From the NCBI RefSeq assembly GCF_017815535.1, contig NZ_CP072596.1, positions 2,511,614 to 2,575,613 on the forward strand: a DNA stretch of 64,000 bases. Reading direction: 5' to 3'. The notes under the pieces were generated by a model, which was given only the letters and a program-made list of their open reading frames with translations, made no database searches and was not told the DNA's origin. Shown here in pieces: positions 1-8,538 of the stretch. The DNA comes from Tessaracoccus sp. MC1865 (GTDB lineage: Bacteria; Actinomycetota; Actinomycetes; Propionibacteriales; Propionibacteriaceae). Made by a program: the position numbers and the translations under genes. The first letter of the stretch is position 1. Every line of letters starts with the position of its first letter.

Positions 1-73
1 CGGCTGGCCCGAGGAGTGCCGGCACGACCACCAGCACTGCCGCGAGAAGGAGCTTGAACCAAGAACTCATCAT
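1..73 (-). CDS. Secreted protein, N-terminal fragment (partial)
   Basis: Only the first 24 codons lie inside the window; the gene runs off the left edge. Read on the minus strand from the ATG at 73 it gives a short polar start (MMSSWFK) followed by an uninterrupted Leu/Ala/Val segment ending in GPA, which is a classical Sec signal peptide or single membrane anchor. An in-frame ATG at 82 would add three residues; the GGGGGC just upstream of 73 is a weak ribosome site. Nothing of the mature protein is visible, so the function is unknown. It diverges from the glutaredoxin-like gene at 164. Confidence 0.55.
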   Translation of the reverse strand, partial: MMSSWFKLLLAAVLVVVPALLGPA

Positions 74-163
74 TGCCCCCATCACCGTGCCGTCATCGGC
101 GCTGAGGGCGACCCTAACAGAGCCGCCGCCTCGGCCGGGCGCGACCTCGCCTAACCTGGGGCC

Positions 164-583
164 ATGCAGCGGTTCACGTGGCTCATCGTCCTCATCGCCG
201 GTCTGGCGTTCGCCTTCTCCATCGAGGGCTGGAAGGTGACCGCCGTCAGCGCGCTGCTGGCGGTGTGCGTGATTCTCCTCGCCTGGTGGATGAGCCCGTT
301 CTCCGGCGGCCGCACCAAGCGGCACGCCGACGTCATGGCGCTGCCCGCCGAGCAGCGCCGCGTCGTGGCCTACTGGCGGCCAGGCTGCATCTTCTGCCAG
401 AGACTCCGGGGCGGCCTCGGGAGCGATGCGAAGAAGGTGACGTGGATCAACATCTGGCAGGACCCGGACGCGGCGGCATTCGTCCGCAGCGTCAACAACG
501 GTGATGAGACCGTCCCCACCGTCGTGGTCGACGGCGAGGTGCTGGTCAACCCTGATCCGAGGACGGTTCGCGAGGCCCTCTGA
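164..583 (+). CDS. Membrane-anchored glutaredoxin/mycoredoxin-like protein
   Basis: 139 residues. Two hydrophobic segments (about residues 5-20 and 26-42) are followed by a small thioredoxin-fold domain with a CIFC redox motif at about residues 75-78 in the context RPGCIFCQ, and further on a TVPTVVV stretch, the cis-proline-containing strand typical of glutaredoxins and actinobacterial mycoredoxins. The N-terminus would place the redox domain at the membrane; its probable role is thiol-disulfide exchange with small thiols (mycothiol in actinobacteria is an inference). The start is the ATG at 164; no strong Shine-Dalgarno is visible. Confidence 0.75.
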   Translation: MQRFTWLIVLIAGLAFAFSIEGWKVTAVSALLAVCVILLAWWMSPFSGGRTKRHADVMALPAEQRRVVAYWRPGCIFCQRLRGGLGSDAKKVTWINIWQDPDAAAFVRSVNNGDETVPTVVVDGEVLVNPDPRTVREAL

Positions 584-626
584 ACCGCCGTTGACAACGC
601 ATTATCTTGAGTGAGACGGTGCATGG

Positions 627-2126
627 GTGAGCGGTTCTGTGCTGGTGAGTGGTGGCCTGGTAGTCGGTCTCGACGGGGAGGGCGAGCGGGCCGTCGACGT
701 GCGGATCCGCGACGGCGTGGTCATCGAGGTGGGGCCGGATCTGCCCGTCCGGGGCGAGGAGGTCGTCGACGCCTCGGGCTGCTGGCTGATCCCCGGGCTG
801 TGGGACAAGCACGTGCACTTCGGCCAGTGGGCCCGCTCCACCACGTGGATCGGCCTCGCCGGCACCGCGGGCCCGGAGGAGGTCTGCGCCAGGGTGGCGC
901 AGGCCCTGGAGATGCGTCGCGACGACGGCCGCATCGCGGTTGGGTTCGGCTACCGGTCCGCGGCGTGGGAACGCGTGGGCACCGTCGCGGAACTGGACGC
1001 GGTGTCCGGATCCCAGCCCGTGGTCCTGATCTCCGGCGACGCGCACAACGGCTGGCTGAACTCGGCTGCACTGGAGCGCCTGGGGGTCGCAGCCCGCCCG
1101 GACCCCATGAAGGAGAACGAATGGTTCGCCACGCTGGCCCGGCTGACGGCGATGCCGGAGCAGGCCGCAACCGTTGAGGAGGAGGGCGCCGCCGTCGGGT
1201 ACCTGGCGTCGCGCGGGCTGGTGGGCATCGTGGACCTGGAGTTCGCCGACGCCTTCCGCCACTGGCCCCGCCGCGTGGCCGCCGGGATCCGCCGGCTGCG
1301 CGTGCGCGCCGGCGTCTATCCTCCGCAACTGGACGAGGTCCTCGCAGCCGGCTGGCGGACCGGCGACACGCTGCCTGGTGGCGACGGATTGATCACGATG
1401 GGGCCGTTGAAGATCATCACCGACGGGTCGCTGGGCACGCGTACTGCGTGGTGCTGCGAGCCGTACCTGGGCCTGGCCGCCGACGACCCCCACGCCTGCG
1501 GGGTGGTCAACGTGGCGGGCGACGAGTTGGAGGGGCTCCTCGGACGGGCCCGCGCCGCCGGCCTGGCCCTGGCCGTGCACGCCATCGGCGACCGCGCGAA
1601 CCAGGCGGCCCTCGACGCCTTCGAGGCCACCGGCGCGGCCGGCTCCATCGAGCACGCGCAGTTGCTGCGCCGTGAGGACGTGCCGCGGTTCTCGCGACTG
1701 GGGTTGACGGCCAGCATGCAGCCGCACCACCTCGTCGACGACCGCGCCATGACCGAGCGCTGGTGGGGCGACCGCGCGGACCGGACGTTCCTGGTGAAGT
1801 CGCTGCTCGATGCGGGCGCCACTCTCGCCTTGGGTTCCGACGCGCCGGTGTCGCCGCCGGATCCGTGGCTCGGCATCGCCTCGGCGGTGCACCGAAGCGG
1901 CGACGACCGGCCGGCGGTGCAGCCGGAGGAGTCGCTGACCGCGCGCGAGGCCCTTGCCGCGTCCGTCGACGGCCGGCGCATCAGCGTCGGCGGTCCGGGC
2001 GACGTGGTGCTCCTCCGCACGGATCCGCTGGCGGACCATGGGTCGCCTGTTGCCACTGCCGCTGCCCTGCGTGCCATGGAGGTCGTCGCCACCATCTGCG
2101 ACGGGGCCCTCACCTCCCAGCCATAA
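627..2126 (+). CDS. Metal-dependent amidohydrolase (YtcJ-like)
   Basis: 499 residues, amidohydrolase superfamily. An N-terminal beta-sandwich segment (SGGLVVGLDG) precedes the metal-binding HVH motif at about residues 61-65 (DKHVHFGQW), with later conserved blocks ITDGSLGT, AVHAIGDRAN (about 316-325) and GSDAPVSPPDPW (about 402), matching the YtcJ/AepA-like group of exo-amidohydrolases. The substrate is unknown; family members hydrolyse N-acyl or cyclic amide bonds. The start is GTG at 627. The stop codon overlaps an ATG of the next gene by one base, so the two are probably co-transcribed. Confidence 0.8.
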   Translation: MSGSVLVSGGLVVGLDGEGERAVDVRIRDGVVIEVGPDLPVRGEEVVDASGCWLIPGLWDKHVHFGQWARSTTWIGLAGTAGPEEVCARVAQALEMRRDDGRIAVGFGYRSAAWERVGTVAELDAVSGSQPVVLISGDAHNGWLNSAALERLGVAARPDPMKENEWFATLARLTAMPEQAATVEEEGAAVGYLASRGLVGIVDLEFADAFRHWPRRVAAGIRRLRVRAGVYPPQLDEVLAAGWRTGDTLPGGDGLITMGPLKIITDGSLGTRTAWCCEPYLGLAADDPHACGVVNVAGDELEGLLGRARAAGLALAVHAIGDRANQAALDAFEATGAAGSIEHAQLLRREDVPRFSRLGLTASMQPHHLVDDRAMTERWWGDRADRTFLVKSLLDAGATLALGSDAPVSPPDPWLGIASAVHRSGDDRPAVQPEESLTAREALAASVDGRRISVGGPGDVVLLRTDPLADHGSPVATAAALRAMEVVATICDGALTSQP

Positions 2127-2134
2127 TGGGGCCC

Positions 2135-3160
2135 ATGATCACGCTGCCCACTTCCCGTGTCCCGGACCCAATGACCGCTCCCCCGCTGCGCTGGGGGGTG
2201 CTGGGCACCGGCTGGATCGCCGAACGGTTCTTCGACGCCGCGCACACGCACACGCAGCAGCGGCTGACCGCCGTCGGCTCCAGAACCCAGAGCAGGGCCG
2301 ACGAGTTCGCGGCCCGGTTCCAGGCGCCCTGCGCGCACGACACCTACGAGGCCCTGGTAGCAGACCCTGATGTCGACATCGTCTACGTCGCCACGCCCCA
2401 CAGCGAGCACCTGGCCAACGCGAAGCTGGCCATCGAGGCAGGCAAGCACGTGCTGGTGGAGAAGGCCTTCACCGAGACCGCAGCCCAGGCCCGCGAGCTC
2501 ATCGACGCAGCCCGCGACGCCGGCGTCGCCGTGATGGAAGCCATGTGGACGCGGTTCATCCCCCACATGGATGTCATCCGCCAGCTGTTGGCCGACGGCG
2601 CGCTCGGCGAGATCGAGACCGTCTTCGCCGACCACGGCCAGTGGTTCGCCGACGACCCGGAGTCGCGGCTGTTCGACCCTTCCAAAGCCGGCGGCGCGAT
2701 GCTCGATCTCGGCGTCTACCCCGTCTCCTTCATGCACTTCGCGCTCGGCTCCCCGGGCCGTGCGCTGTCACTCGGCACGCGGGCCTTCACCGGCGTCGAC
2801 CGGCAGATCTCCGCCGTCTTCGACGGCTTCGAGGCTAGCCCGAACGCGAACGCGCTCATCAACACCACATGCAAGGCGCTCACGCCCACCCGCGCCTTCA
2901 TTGCGGGCACGAAGGCCACCGTCGACGTGCCCACCTTCTTCTACGGCCCGCAGCAGTTCACCCTGCGCACCGTCGACGGCGAGACCCAGCTGAGCGAGCA
3001 GCCCACGCTGCTCGAGCACGAGGGGCTGGCCTACGAGGCCGCCCATTTCGCCACCATGGTGGCCGAGGGCCGCGTCGAATCCGAGTGGATGTCGTGGGAC
3101 GAGACCCTCGCGGTGATGGACACGATGGAGGCGCTGATCACCTCGCTGCCGCGCGCCTGA
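2135..3160 (+). CDS. Gfo/Idh/MocA-family NAD(P)-dependent oxidoreductase
   Basis: 341 residues from the ATG at 2135; in-frame ATGs at 2126 and 2171 are alternatives, the last beginning close to the Rossmann core. The nucleotide-binding motif GVLGTGWIA, the PHSEHLANAK helix and the EKAF motif (the Lys aligns with the catalytic-site lysine of the family) identify an inositol/glucose dehydrogenase-like enzyme that oxidises or reduces a sugar or cyclitol. The substrate is not predictable. The 3' end overlaps the convergent P-type ATPase gene by 23 bases. Confidence 0.8.
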   Translation: MITLPTSRVPDPMTAPPLRWGVLGTGWIAERFFDAAHTHTQQRLTAVGSRTQSRADEFAARFQAPCAHDTYEALVADPDVDIVYVATPHSEHLANAKLAIEAGKHVLVEKAFTETAAQARELIDAARDAGVAVMEAMWTRFIPHMDVIRQLLADGALGEIETVFADHGQWFADDPESRLFDPSKAGGAMLDLGVYPVSFMHFALGSPGRALSLGTRAFTGVDRQISAVFDGFEASPNANALINTTCKALTPTRAFIAGTKATVDVPTFFYGPQQFTLRTVDGETQLSEQPTLLEHEGLAYEAAHFATMVAEGRVESEWMSWDETLAVMDTMEALITSLPRA

Positions 3161-5930
3161 TGACCTTGACGATCTCCTCGTAGACCAGGACAGCGACGCC
3201 TGCGCCCACGGCCACCGCCCAGTGGGCCAGGTCGAGCGACGTGGTGCCGAACGCGTGCTGCAGGAACGGCACCTGCACGACGGCGACCTGCGCCAGCGCG
3301 GCCCCGAGCAGCGACACCCACAGCCACGTGTTGGTGAACAGGTGGCTGAAGGCGCTGCCCATGTCGGAGCGGGAGTTCAGCGCGTTGAACAGCTGCATCA
3401 TCACCAGTGCGGTGAACACCGTGGTGCGCGCGACATCCAACTGCTGCTCAGTCCCGACGAGGTGCTCGAGCCCGCCGAGGAAGCCACCGGGCAGGCTCAG
3501 GTCGTAGATGACCAGGCTGATGAGGCCCATCACCAGGCCGGTGCCGATGATGCGCGCCCACATGTGGCCGTCGATGATCCGGTCGTCGTAGGCGCGCGGT
3601 TTGCGGCTCATCACGTCGTCGATCTCCGGGTCCACGCCCATGGCCAGCGCCGGCCCGGAATCGGTGACCAGGTTGATCCAGAGGATCTGGGTGGCCAGCA
3701 GGGGCACGACGGTGGCCCCGGGGTTGGCGGGATCCGCCAGGCCGATGAACGAGCCCAGCACCACGCCGAGGAACACCGTGGCGACCTCGCCCATGTTGGA
3801 GCTGAGCAGGTAGCGGATGAACTTCTTGATGTTGTCGAAGATGACCCGGCCCTGACGGACCGCGGCCACGATCGTGGCGTAGTTGTCGTCGCCGAGGATC
3901 ATCTCCCCGGCCTCCTTGGTCACCTCGGTGCCGGTGATCCCCATCGCAATGCCGATGTCGGCAGATTTCAGCGCCGGGGCGTCGTTGACGCCGTCGCCGG
4001 TCATCGACACGATCTGGCGGTCCGCCTGCAACGCGTCCACGATGCGTAGCTTGTGCTCCGGCGACACCCGGGCATAGACCGACGTGCGGCGCACCAACTC
4101 AGTGAGTTCGTCGTCGGAGAGGCCCTCGAGGTCGCGGCCGGTGACGGCCCTGGGCGCGCCTGAACCGTTGTCGGTGATGCCCAGGTCCTGGGCGATCCGG
4201 GAGGCGGTGACGGGATGGTCGCCGGTGATCATGACGGTCTTGATGCCGGCGCGGTGCGCCTCGGCGATGGCCTGGGCGGCCTCGTCGCGCGGAGGGTCGA
4301 TGATGCCGACGACGCCCACCCACACCAGGTCGTGCTCGGCGGTCTCGTCGAAGCCCTCGGGGTCCGCCTCGCCCGCCTCCCGCCAGGCGACACCGAGCGT
4401 CCGGTAGCCCTGCTCGGACAGACCGACGACGGCCTGGCCGAGTTCCTCGCGACGCTCGTCCGTGAGCGGCCGCTGGGTGCGGCCCACCTGTTCCTCGACG
4501 CAGCGCTCCAACAGCACGTCGGGCGCGCCCTTTGCGAACAGCCGTTGTTGGTCCTCGCGGTGCCCGAGCACGGACATGAGTTTGCGCTCGGAATCGAACG
4601 GGGCCTCCGCGTCGCGCTCGTACCAGCCGACGCGCTCGGTGACACCCTCGAGTTTGTGCTGGGCCACGACGAACGCAGCCTCTGTGGGATCTCCCTGGAT
4701 GCTCCAGGTGCCGTCGTCGTCCTGGGTCAGTTGGGCGTTGTTGGCCAGCACGCCGGAGGCCAGGAGCCGGCGGGCCTCAGCGGCGGCCTCGTCCCCACCG
4801 TCGATCTCGACCCCTCCCTCCGGGGCGTAGCCGGTGCCGCCGAGCCTGACCCTGCCCGAGGCGGTGACGATCTCGCGCAGCGTCATCTCGTTGCGCGTGA
4901 GGGTGCCGGTCTTGTCGGAACAGATGACCGACACGGAACCGAGCGTCTCGACGGAGTGGAGGTCCTTCATCACCGCGTTGCGCCGCGCCATCACCTGGAC
5001 GCCGATGGCCAGCACCAGGGACAGGATGGCGGGCAGGCCCTCCGGCACGGCGGCGACGGCGAGGGACACCCCCATCAGCAGGATGTCGACGGCCTCGTCG
5101 AGGCTGCGCACGCCGTTGACGAGCGCGACGGCCCCCATCACGACGATGGCGATCACGACGACCAGCAGCCCCAACATCTTCGAGATCTTCGCGATCTCCT
5201 GCTGCAGCGGCGACGGGTCGCGCTGCGTCTCGTCGAGCAGCGTGGCGATGCGGCCCATCTCGGTGTCCATGCCGGTGCCGGTGACGACGGCGCGGCCGAC
5301 GCCCCGCGAAACAGCGGTGCCCTTGAAGACCATGTTGACCCGGTCCCCCAGCGCCGCCTCGCCCGACAACGTGCCGGGGTCCTTCTCCACGGGTTCGGAC
5401 TCGCCGGTGAGCGAGGCCTCCTGCACCTTCAGTGACGACGACGTGAGCAGCCTGCCGTCGGCGCCCACCGCGTCTCCCTCCGAGAGCACCAGGATGTCCC
5501 CGGGGACGATGACCGACGACGGGACATCGGTGAGTTTGCCGTCGCGCAGCACGGTGGAGTGCGTGGCCGTCATGTCCGACAGTGCCGCGACGGCGTTCTC
5601 GGCCTTGTTCTCCTGAACGAAGCCGAGCACCGCGTTGGCCACCACGATGATCGCGATGACGAGCGCGTCGACGGGCAACCCCGAGGCTCCCTCGGCGAAC
5701 CAGGCGAAGAGGGAGATGACGATCGCCACCAGCAACAGGTAGATGAGCGGGTCTGCGAACTGGCGCAGGAAGCGGCGCCAGGCGGGTTCGGCTTCGGCAC
5801 CGCGCAGCTCGTTGGGCCCGAACTGTTCGAGGCGTTCGGCGGCCTCCTGCGAGGTGAGGCCGTTGCGTGGATCGACCGTGATCTCTGCGGCCACGTCGTC
5901 TGCGGATTTCGTGTATGCCGGTGCGGTCAT
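3138..5930 (-). CDS. Cation-translocating P-type ATPase (Ca2+-type, P2A-like)
   Basis: 930 residues, full length. An N-terminal cation-ATPase domain (LTSQEAAERLEQFGPNEL) is followed by the actuator TGES motif (about 173), the M4 motif PEGLP, the phosphorylation motif DKTGTLT (about 337), a nucleotide-binding KGAPDVLL block, the hinge MTGDGVNDAP (about 640) and a six-helix C-terminal domain. PEGLP together with the length and domain order place it among Ca2+/Mg2+-type pumps rather than heavy-metal pumps (no CPC, no N-terminal CxxC). Probable role: ATP-driven Ca2+ (or Mn2+) export or ion homeostasis. The start is the ATG at 5930. Confidence 0.9.
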   Translation of the reverse strand: MTAPAYTKSADDVAAEITVDPRNGLTSQEAAERLEQFGPNELRGAEAEPAWRRFLRQFADPLIYLLLVAIVISLFAWFAEGASGLPVDALVIAIIVVANAVLGFVQENKAENAVAALSDMTATHSTVLRDGKLTDVPSSVIVPGDILVLSEGDAVGADGRLLTSSSLKVQEASLTGESEPVEKDPGTLSGEAALGDRVNMVFKGTAVSRGVGRAVVTGTGMDTEMGRIATLLDETQRDPSPLQQEIAKISKMLGLLVVVIAIVVMGAVALVNGVRSLDEAVDILLMGVSLAVAAVPEGLPAILSLVLAIGVQVMARRNAVMKDLHSVETLGSVSVICSDKTGTLTRNEMTLREIVTASGRVRLGGTGYAPEGGVEIDGGDEAAAEARRLLASGVLANNAQLTQDDDGTWSIQGDPTEAAFVVAQHKLEGVTERVGWYERDAEAPFDSERKLMSVLGHREDQQRLFAKGAPDVLLERCVEEQVGRTQRPLTDERREELGQAVVGLSEQGYRTLGVAWREAGEADPEGFDETAEHDLVWVGVVGIIDPPRDEAAQAIAEAHRAGIKTVMITGDHPVTASRIAQDLGITDNGSGAPRAVTGRDLEGLSDDELTELVRRTSVYARVSPEHKLRIVDALQADRQIVSMTGDGVNDAPALKSADIGIAMGITGTEVTKEAGEMILGDDNYATIVAAVRQGRVIFDNIKKFIRYLLSSNMGEVATVFLGVVLGSFIGLADPANPGATVVPLLATQILWINLVTDSGPALAMGVDPEIDDVMSRKPRAYDDRIIDGHMWARIIGTGLVMGLISLVIYDLSLPGGFLGGLEHLVGTEQQLDVARTTVFTALVMMQLFNALNSRSDMGSAFSHLFTNTWLWVSLLGAALAQVAVVQVPFLQHAFGTTSLDLAHWAVAVGAGVAVLVYEEIVKVIRRAAAR

Positions 5931-5995
5931 GGGCGCAAACTCGCTTTCACAGGTGCCTTTCTTCCACCATACGCGCGTCCCCTATCGTCGAAAGC

Positions 5996-6088
5996 TCAGG
6001 CGACCAGGCTGCGGGTCTCCTCGTCGGCCAGCGCGAATACGGCGGCGGGGCCTCCGGGGAGGAGGCGGAGAGGACCGCCAGCGCTCAC
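5996..6088 (-). CDS. Possible 30-codon ORF or gene remnant
   Basis: A GTG at 6088 overlaps the stop of the upstream sn-glycerol-1-phosphate-dehydrogenase-like gene in a GTGA arrangement, as in many real gene pairs here, and opens 30 codons ending TGA at 5996. The peptide (VSAGGPLRLLPGGPAAVFAL and then an acidic tail) resembles no family I recognise. It may be a tiny translationally coupled ORF, a decayed gene start or chance. The rest of the gap to 5931 should hold the promoter of the ATPase gene, but no clear promoter is visible. Confidence 0.2.
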   Translation of the reverse strand: MSAGGPLRLLPGGPAAVFALADEETRSLVA

Positions 6089-7455
6089 TTACTCCAGATG
6101 GAATCGAAGACGTCGGCGACCAGGTCGTCGAAGATGCCGAGTTCCCAGGCCACGTCCAGGGCGGTGTAGCGGGAGCGGTAGAACATGGCCTTGGGGAACA
6201 TGGTGCGCACGTCGTCGCGCGTCACGCCGATGTCCTCAGGCCGGAACGGGGCACCCGCCTCACGCAGCATGGTGCTGAGTTCCGCGGTGGTGACCAGTTG
6301 GGCGCGCAACTCGTCCACGACGGCGGGCCATCGGTCGAGCAGGGGCTGTAGGCGTGCGACGAGTTCGTCGCCGGCCGCGTACTTGGCACGGGTCTCGCGG
6401 GCGGCGTGGTCCGCCAGCGCACCGCTGAAGCGGCTGCGGATGTCAGCCTCGATCTCGCTCCACGGGGCGCGGCCGGCGGCCGCTGCGGGCAGGTCGATCG
6501 CGGTGAGGTCGCGGGCCAGCAGGGCCTCGTAGAAGGCGCACATGGCCAGGGAGCCGACGGCCACCTTGAAGCCGTGCGACAGTGGCGGATTGAGGTGGGC
6601 GCCCAGCCCCTCGATCTCCCACAGGTGGGCGAAGTAGTGCTCGGCGCCGGAGGCGGGGCGGGTGCCGTCGTAGGCCTGCATGGCCAGGCCGGAGAGGCAG
6701 AGCCCCTCGACCAGGCCGGAGAAGGCCTCGACGTTGCCGGCCGCCAACTCCGCCGGGCGCGACAACGCCGTCGCCACGCCCGACTGGACCATGTCCCACA
6801 CGGCCCGGTCGATGGGCTCCACCCCGGTGTGGTGCGCCAGGATCCAGTCGGCGCCCCCGGGGATCTTGGCGACGAGGTCGCCGTAGCCCGAGGCGGTCAT
6901 GGCGGGCGGCGCGGCGGCCACCACGTCGAGGTCCATGATGACCACGACTGGGGCCTTGCAGTTTCGGGTGGCTTTGACGCCGTTCTCCGTCATGGGGGCT
7001 CCTGCGCCGGTGTAGCCGTCCATGGAGGCGGCGGTGCCGACGACGGCGTAGTCGCGGCCGAGTTCGAACGCCGCCAGCTTGACCAGGTCGTTGATCGTGC
7101 CCGAGCCGAGCGCGATGGGCAGGTGCGTCCCCGGCGTTCCCGGGGAACCGGTGGCCGCATCCCGGGACGTCAACGCACGCTGGATCTCCCGGCAGTTGTC
7201 GTAGGACGCGTACAGCGCCGGTTGGCCGGGGAAGACCAGCGGCTCAGCCACCTCGCACCCGGCCCCACGCAGGGAGGCGGTCAGCCCTTCCCCCGCCACG
7301 GCCCACGTGTTCTCGTCGGCCACGATGAGGAACGGCCCGGCCCCGAGGTGGGCGGCGACGAGCCGACCACTCTCGGCGAGCGCCCCGCGCTCGACGGCCG
7401 CGCCCACCGTGTCGGTGGCCCGGCTGAGCGCCGCGCGGAGGGTCTCACTCGTCAT
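6085..7455 (-). CDS. sn-glycerol-1-phosphate dehydrogenase-like (AraM/EgsA family)
   Basis: 456 residues, iron/zinc-dependent alcohol dehydrogenase superfamily. Diagnostic blocks are GSGTINDLVK (from residue 117), ASMDGYTGAGAP, YGDLVAKIPGGADW (Asp metal ligand), RPASGAEHYFAHLWE (His ligand) and LSHGFKVAVG (second His), the same order as in Bacillus AraM. The family interconverts dihydroxyacetone phosphate and sn-glycerol-1-phosphate with NAD(P)H; some bacterial members act on other polyol phosphates. The C-terminus is about 50 residues longer than AraM. A HAD-IIA phosphatase gene diverges from it, which could fit polyol-phosphate turnover, but that is inference. Confidence 0.8.
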   Translation of the reverse strand: MTSETLRAALSRATDTVGAAVERGALAESGRLVAAHLGAGPFLIVADENTWAVAGEGLTASLRGAGCEVAEPLVFPGQPALYASYDNCREIQRALTSRDAATGSPGTPGTHLPIALGSGTINDLVKLAAFELGRDYAVVGTAASMDGYTGAGAPMTENGVKATRNCKAPVVVIMDLDVVAAAPPAMTASGYGDLVAKIPGGADWILAHHTGVEPIDRAVWDMVQSGVATALSRPAELAAGNVEAFSGLVEGLCLSGLAMQAYDGTRPASGAEHYFAHLWEIEGLGAHLNPPLSHGFKVAVGSLAMCAFYEALLARDLTAIDLPAAAAGRAPWSEIEADIRSRFSGALADHAARETRAKYAAGDELVARLQPLLDRWPAVVDELRAQLVTTAELSTMLREAGAPFRPEDIGVTRDDVRTMFPKAMFYRSRYTALDVAWELGIFDDLVADVFDSIWSK

Positions 7456-7720
7456 GGCCGAACACCGGCCTCGGGTACTCGGGAGGTGTATGCCATGTTC
7501 GTTCCTTCTCTGGTTCTACGAGGTGGCCGTGCACACAGGCGATGCTGGCACGCCTCGGATGCGTGACCTTGTCGATGCCCCTGACGCTAGCGTGGCCGGG
7601 TCGTCATTGCGAGGTGAGGACGGGCTTCTCCCATCGTCGTGCAGACGGCCGGGTGATTCCGGTGCGTGGGACAGCGCCGGGCTGGCACTGTGGAGGCACA
7701 CCGATCAGAAGGACCCCGCC
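7456..7720. promoter_or_regulatory. Divergent intergenic region
   Basis: 265 bases separate the divergent dehydrogenase and HAD genes and must hold both promoters. I see no convincing -10/-35 pair, no long inverted repeat and no riboswitch. The only clear signal is the ribosome site AGAAGGA at about 7707-7713 before the HAD start. Confidence 0.3.
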
Positions 7721-8536
7721 ATGACGCTCAGCTCCCCCACCGGGTGGTACGACGCCTACGTCTTCGACCTCGACGGCACCATCTACCTGGGCGACGACCT
7801 GCTGCCCGGCGCGAAACGGCTCATCGAGGAGCTGAGGGCGGCGGGACGGGTGGTGAAGTTCCTGTCCAACAACCCGACGAAGGACCCCCAGCAGTACCAG
7901 GCGAAGCTGGAACGGCTGGGCCTCCCCACCCCGCTGGAGGACATCGCCAACACCGTCGTCACCACCACCCGGTGGCTGCTCGACCACCATCCCGACGCGG
8001 CGCTGTTCGTGATCGGCGAGGAGCCGCTGCAGCGCGCGCTGCGGGAAGCCGGATTCCGCCTGACGGAGGACCCGGCGGAGGTCGACATCGTGGTGGCGTC
8101 CTACGACCGGGGCTTCGACTACCGCAAGCTGCAGATCGCCTTCGACGCCATCTGGTTCCACAAGCGGGCGTTCCTGATCCAGACCAACCCGGACCGGTTC
8201 TGCCCGTTCCCCGGGGGGCGCGGCGAGCCGGACTGCGCGGCCATCACCGCCGCCATCGAGGCGTGCACCGGGGTGCAGTGCCAGGTAACGCTGGGCAAGC
8301 CGTCGGCGTTGATGGTGGAGGCGGCGCTGGGGGCCGACGACGTGGACCTGAGCCGGTGCCTGATGATCGGCGACCGGTTGATGACGGACATCCAGATGGC
8401 GATCGACTGCGGCATGCCCTCGGCCCTGGTGCTCACCGGTGAGTCGACCGTCGACGACGTGCTGAAGCAGCCGGAACACAACCGCCCCACCTACATCGTC
8501 GAACGCATCGATCAGTTGCTGCCCGGGAGGCCCTGA
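7721..8536 (+). CDS. HAD-IIA family phosphatase (NagD-like)
   Basis: 271 residues from the ATG at 7721, preceded by AGAAGGA. All HAD signatures are present: motif I DLDGTIYLG near residue 15, motif II FLSNNPT, motif III GKPSALM and motif IV GDRLMTDI. The C2A-type cap between motifs II and III assigns it to the NagD/4-nitrophenylphosphatase group, which dephosphorylates small sugar phosphates, nucleotides or phosphoglycolate. It lies back to back with the glycerol-1-phosphate-dehydrogenase-like gene; glycerol or polyol phosphate is a possible but unproven substrate. It ends two bases before the convergent ABC permease gene. Confidence 0.85.
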   Translation: MTLSSPTGWYDAYVFDLDGTIYLGDDLLPGAKRLIEELRAAGRVVKFLSNNPTKDPQQYQAKLERLGLPTPLEDIANTVVTTTRWLLDHHPDAALFVIGEEPLQRALREAGFRLTEDPAEVDIVVASYDRGFDYRKLQIAFDAIWFHKRAFLIQTNPDRFCPFPGGRGEPDCAAITAAIEACTGVQCQVTLGKPSALMVEAALGADDVDLSRCLMIGDRLMTDIQMAIDCGMPSALVLTGESTVDDVLKQPEHNRPTYIVERIDQLLPGRP

Positions 8537-8538
8537 GG

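Noticed and set aside
546-2039. Long antisense open frame opposite the amidohydrolase gene
   Set aside because: Composition (Arg/Gly/His-rich, no domain) is that of a high-GC shadow frame; the plus strand has clear catalytic motifs. The same applies to other long antisense frames, such as 12149-13483 plus strand and 17575-20475 plus strand.
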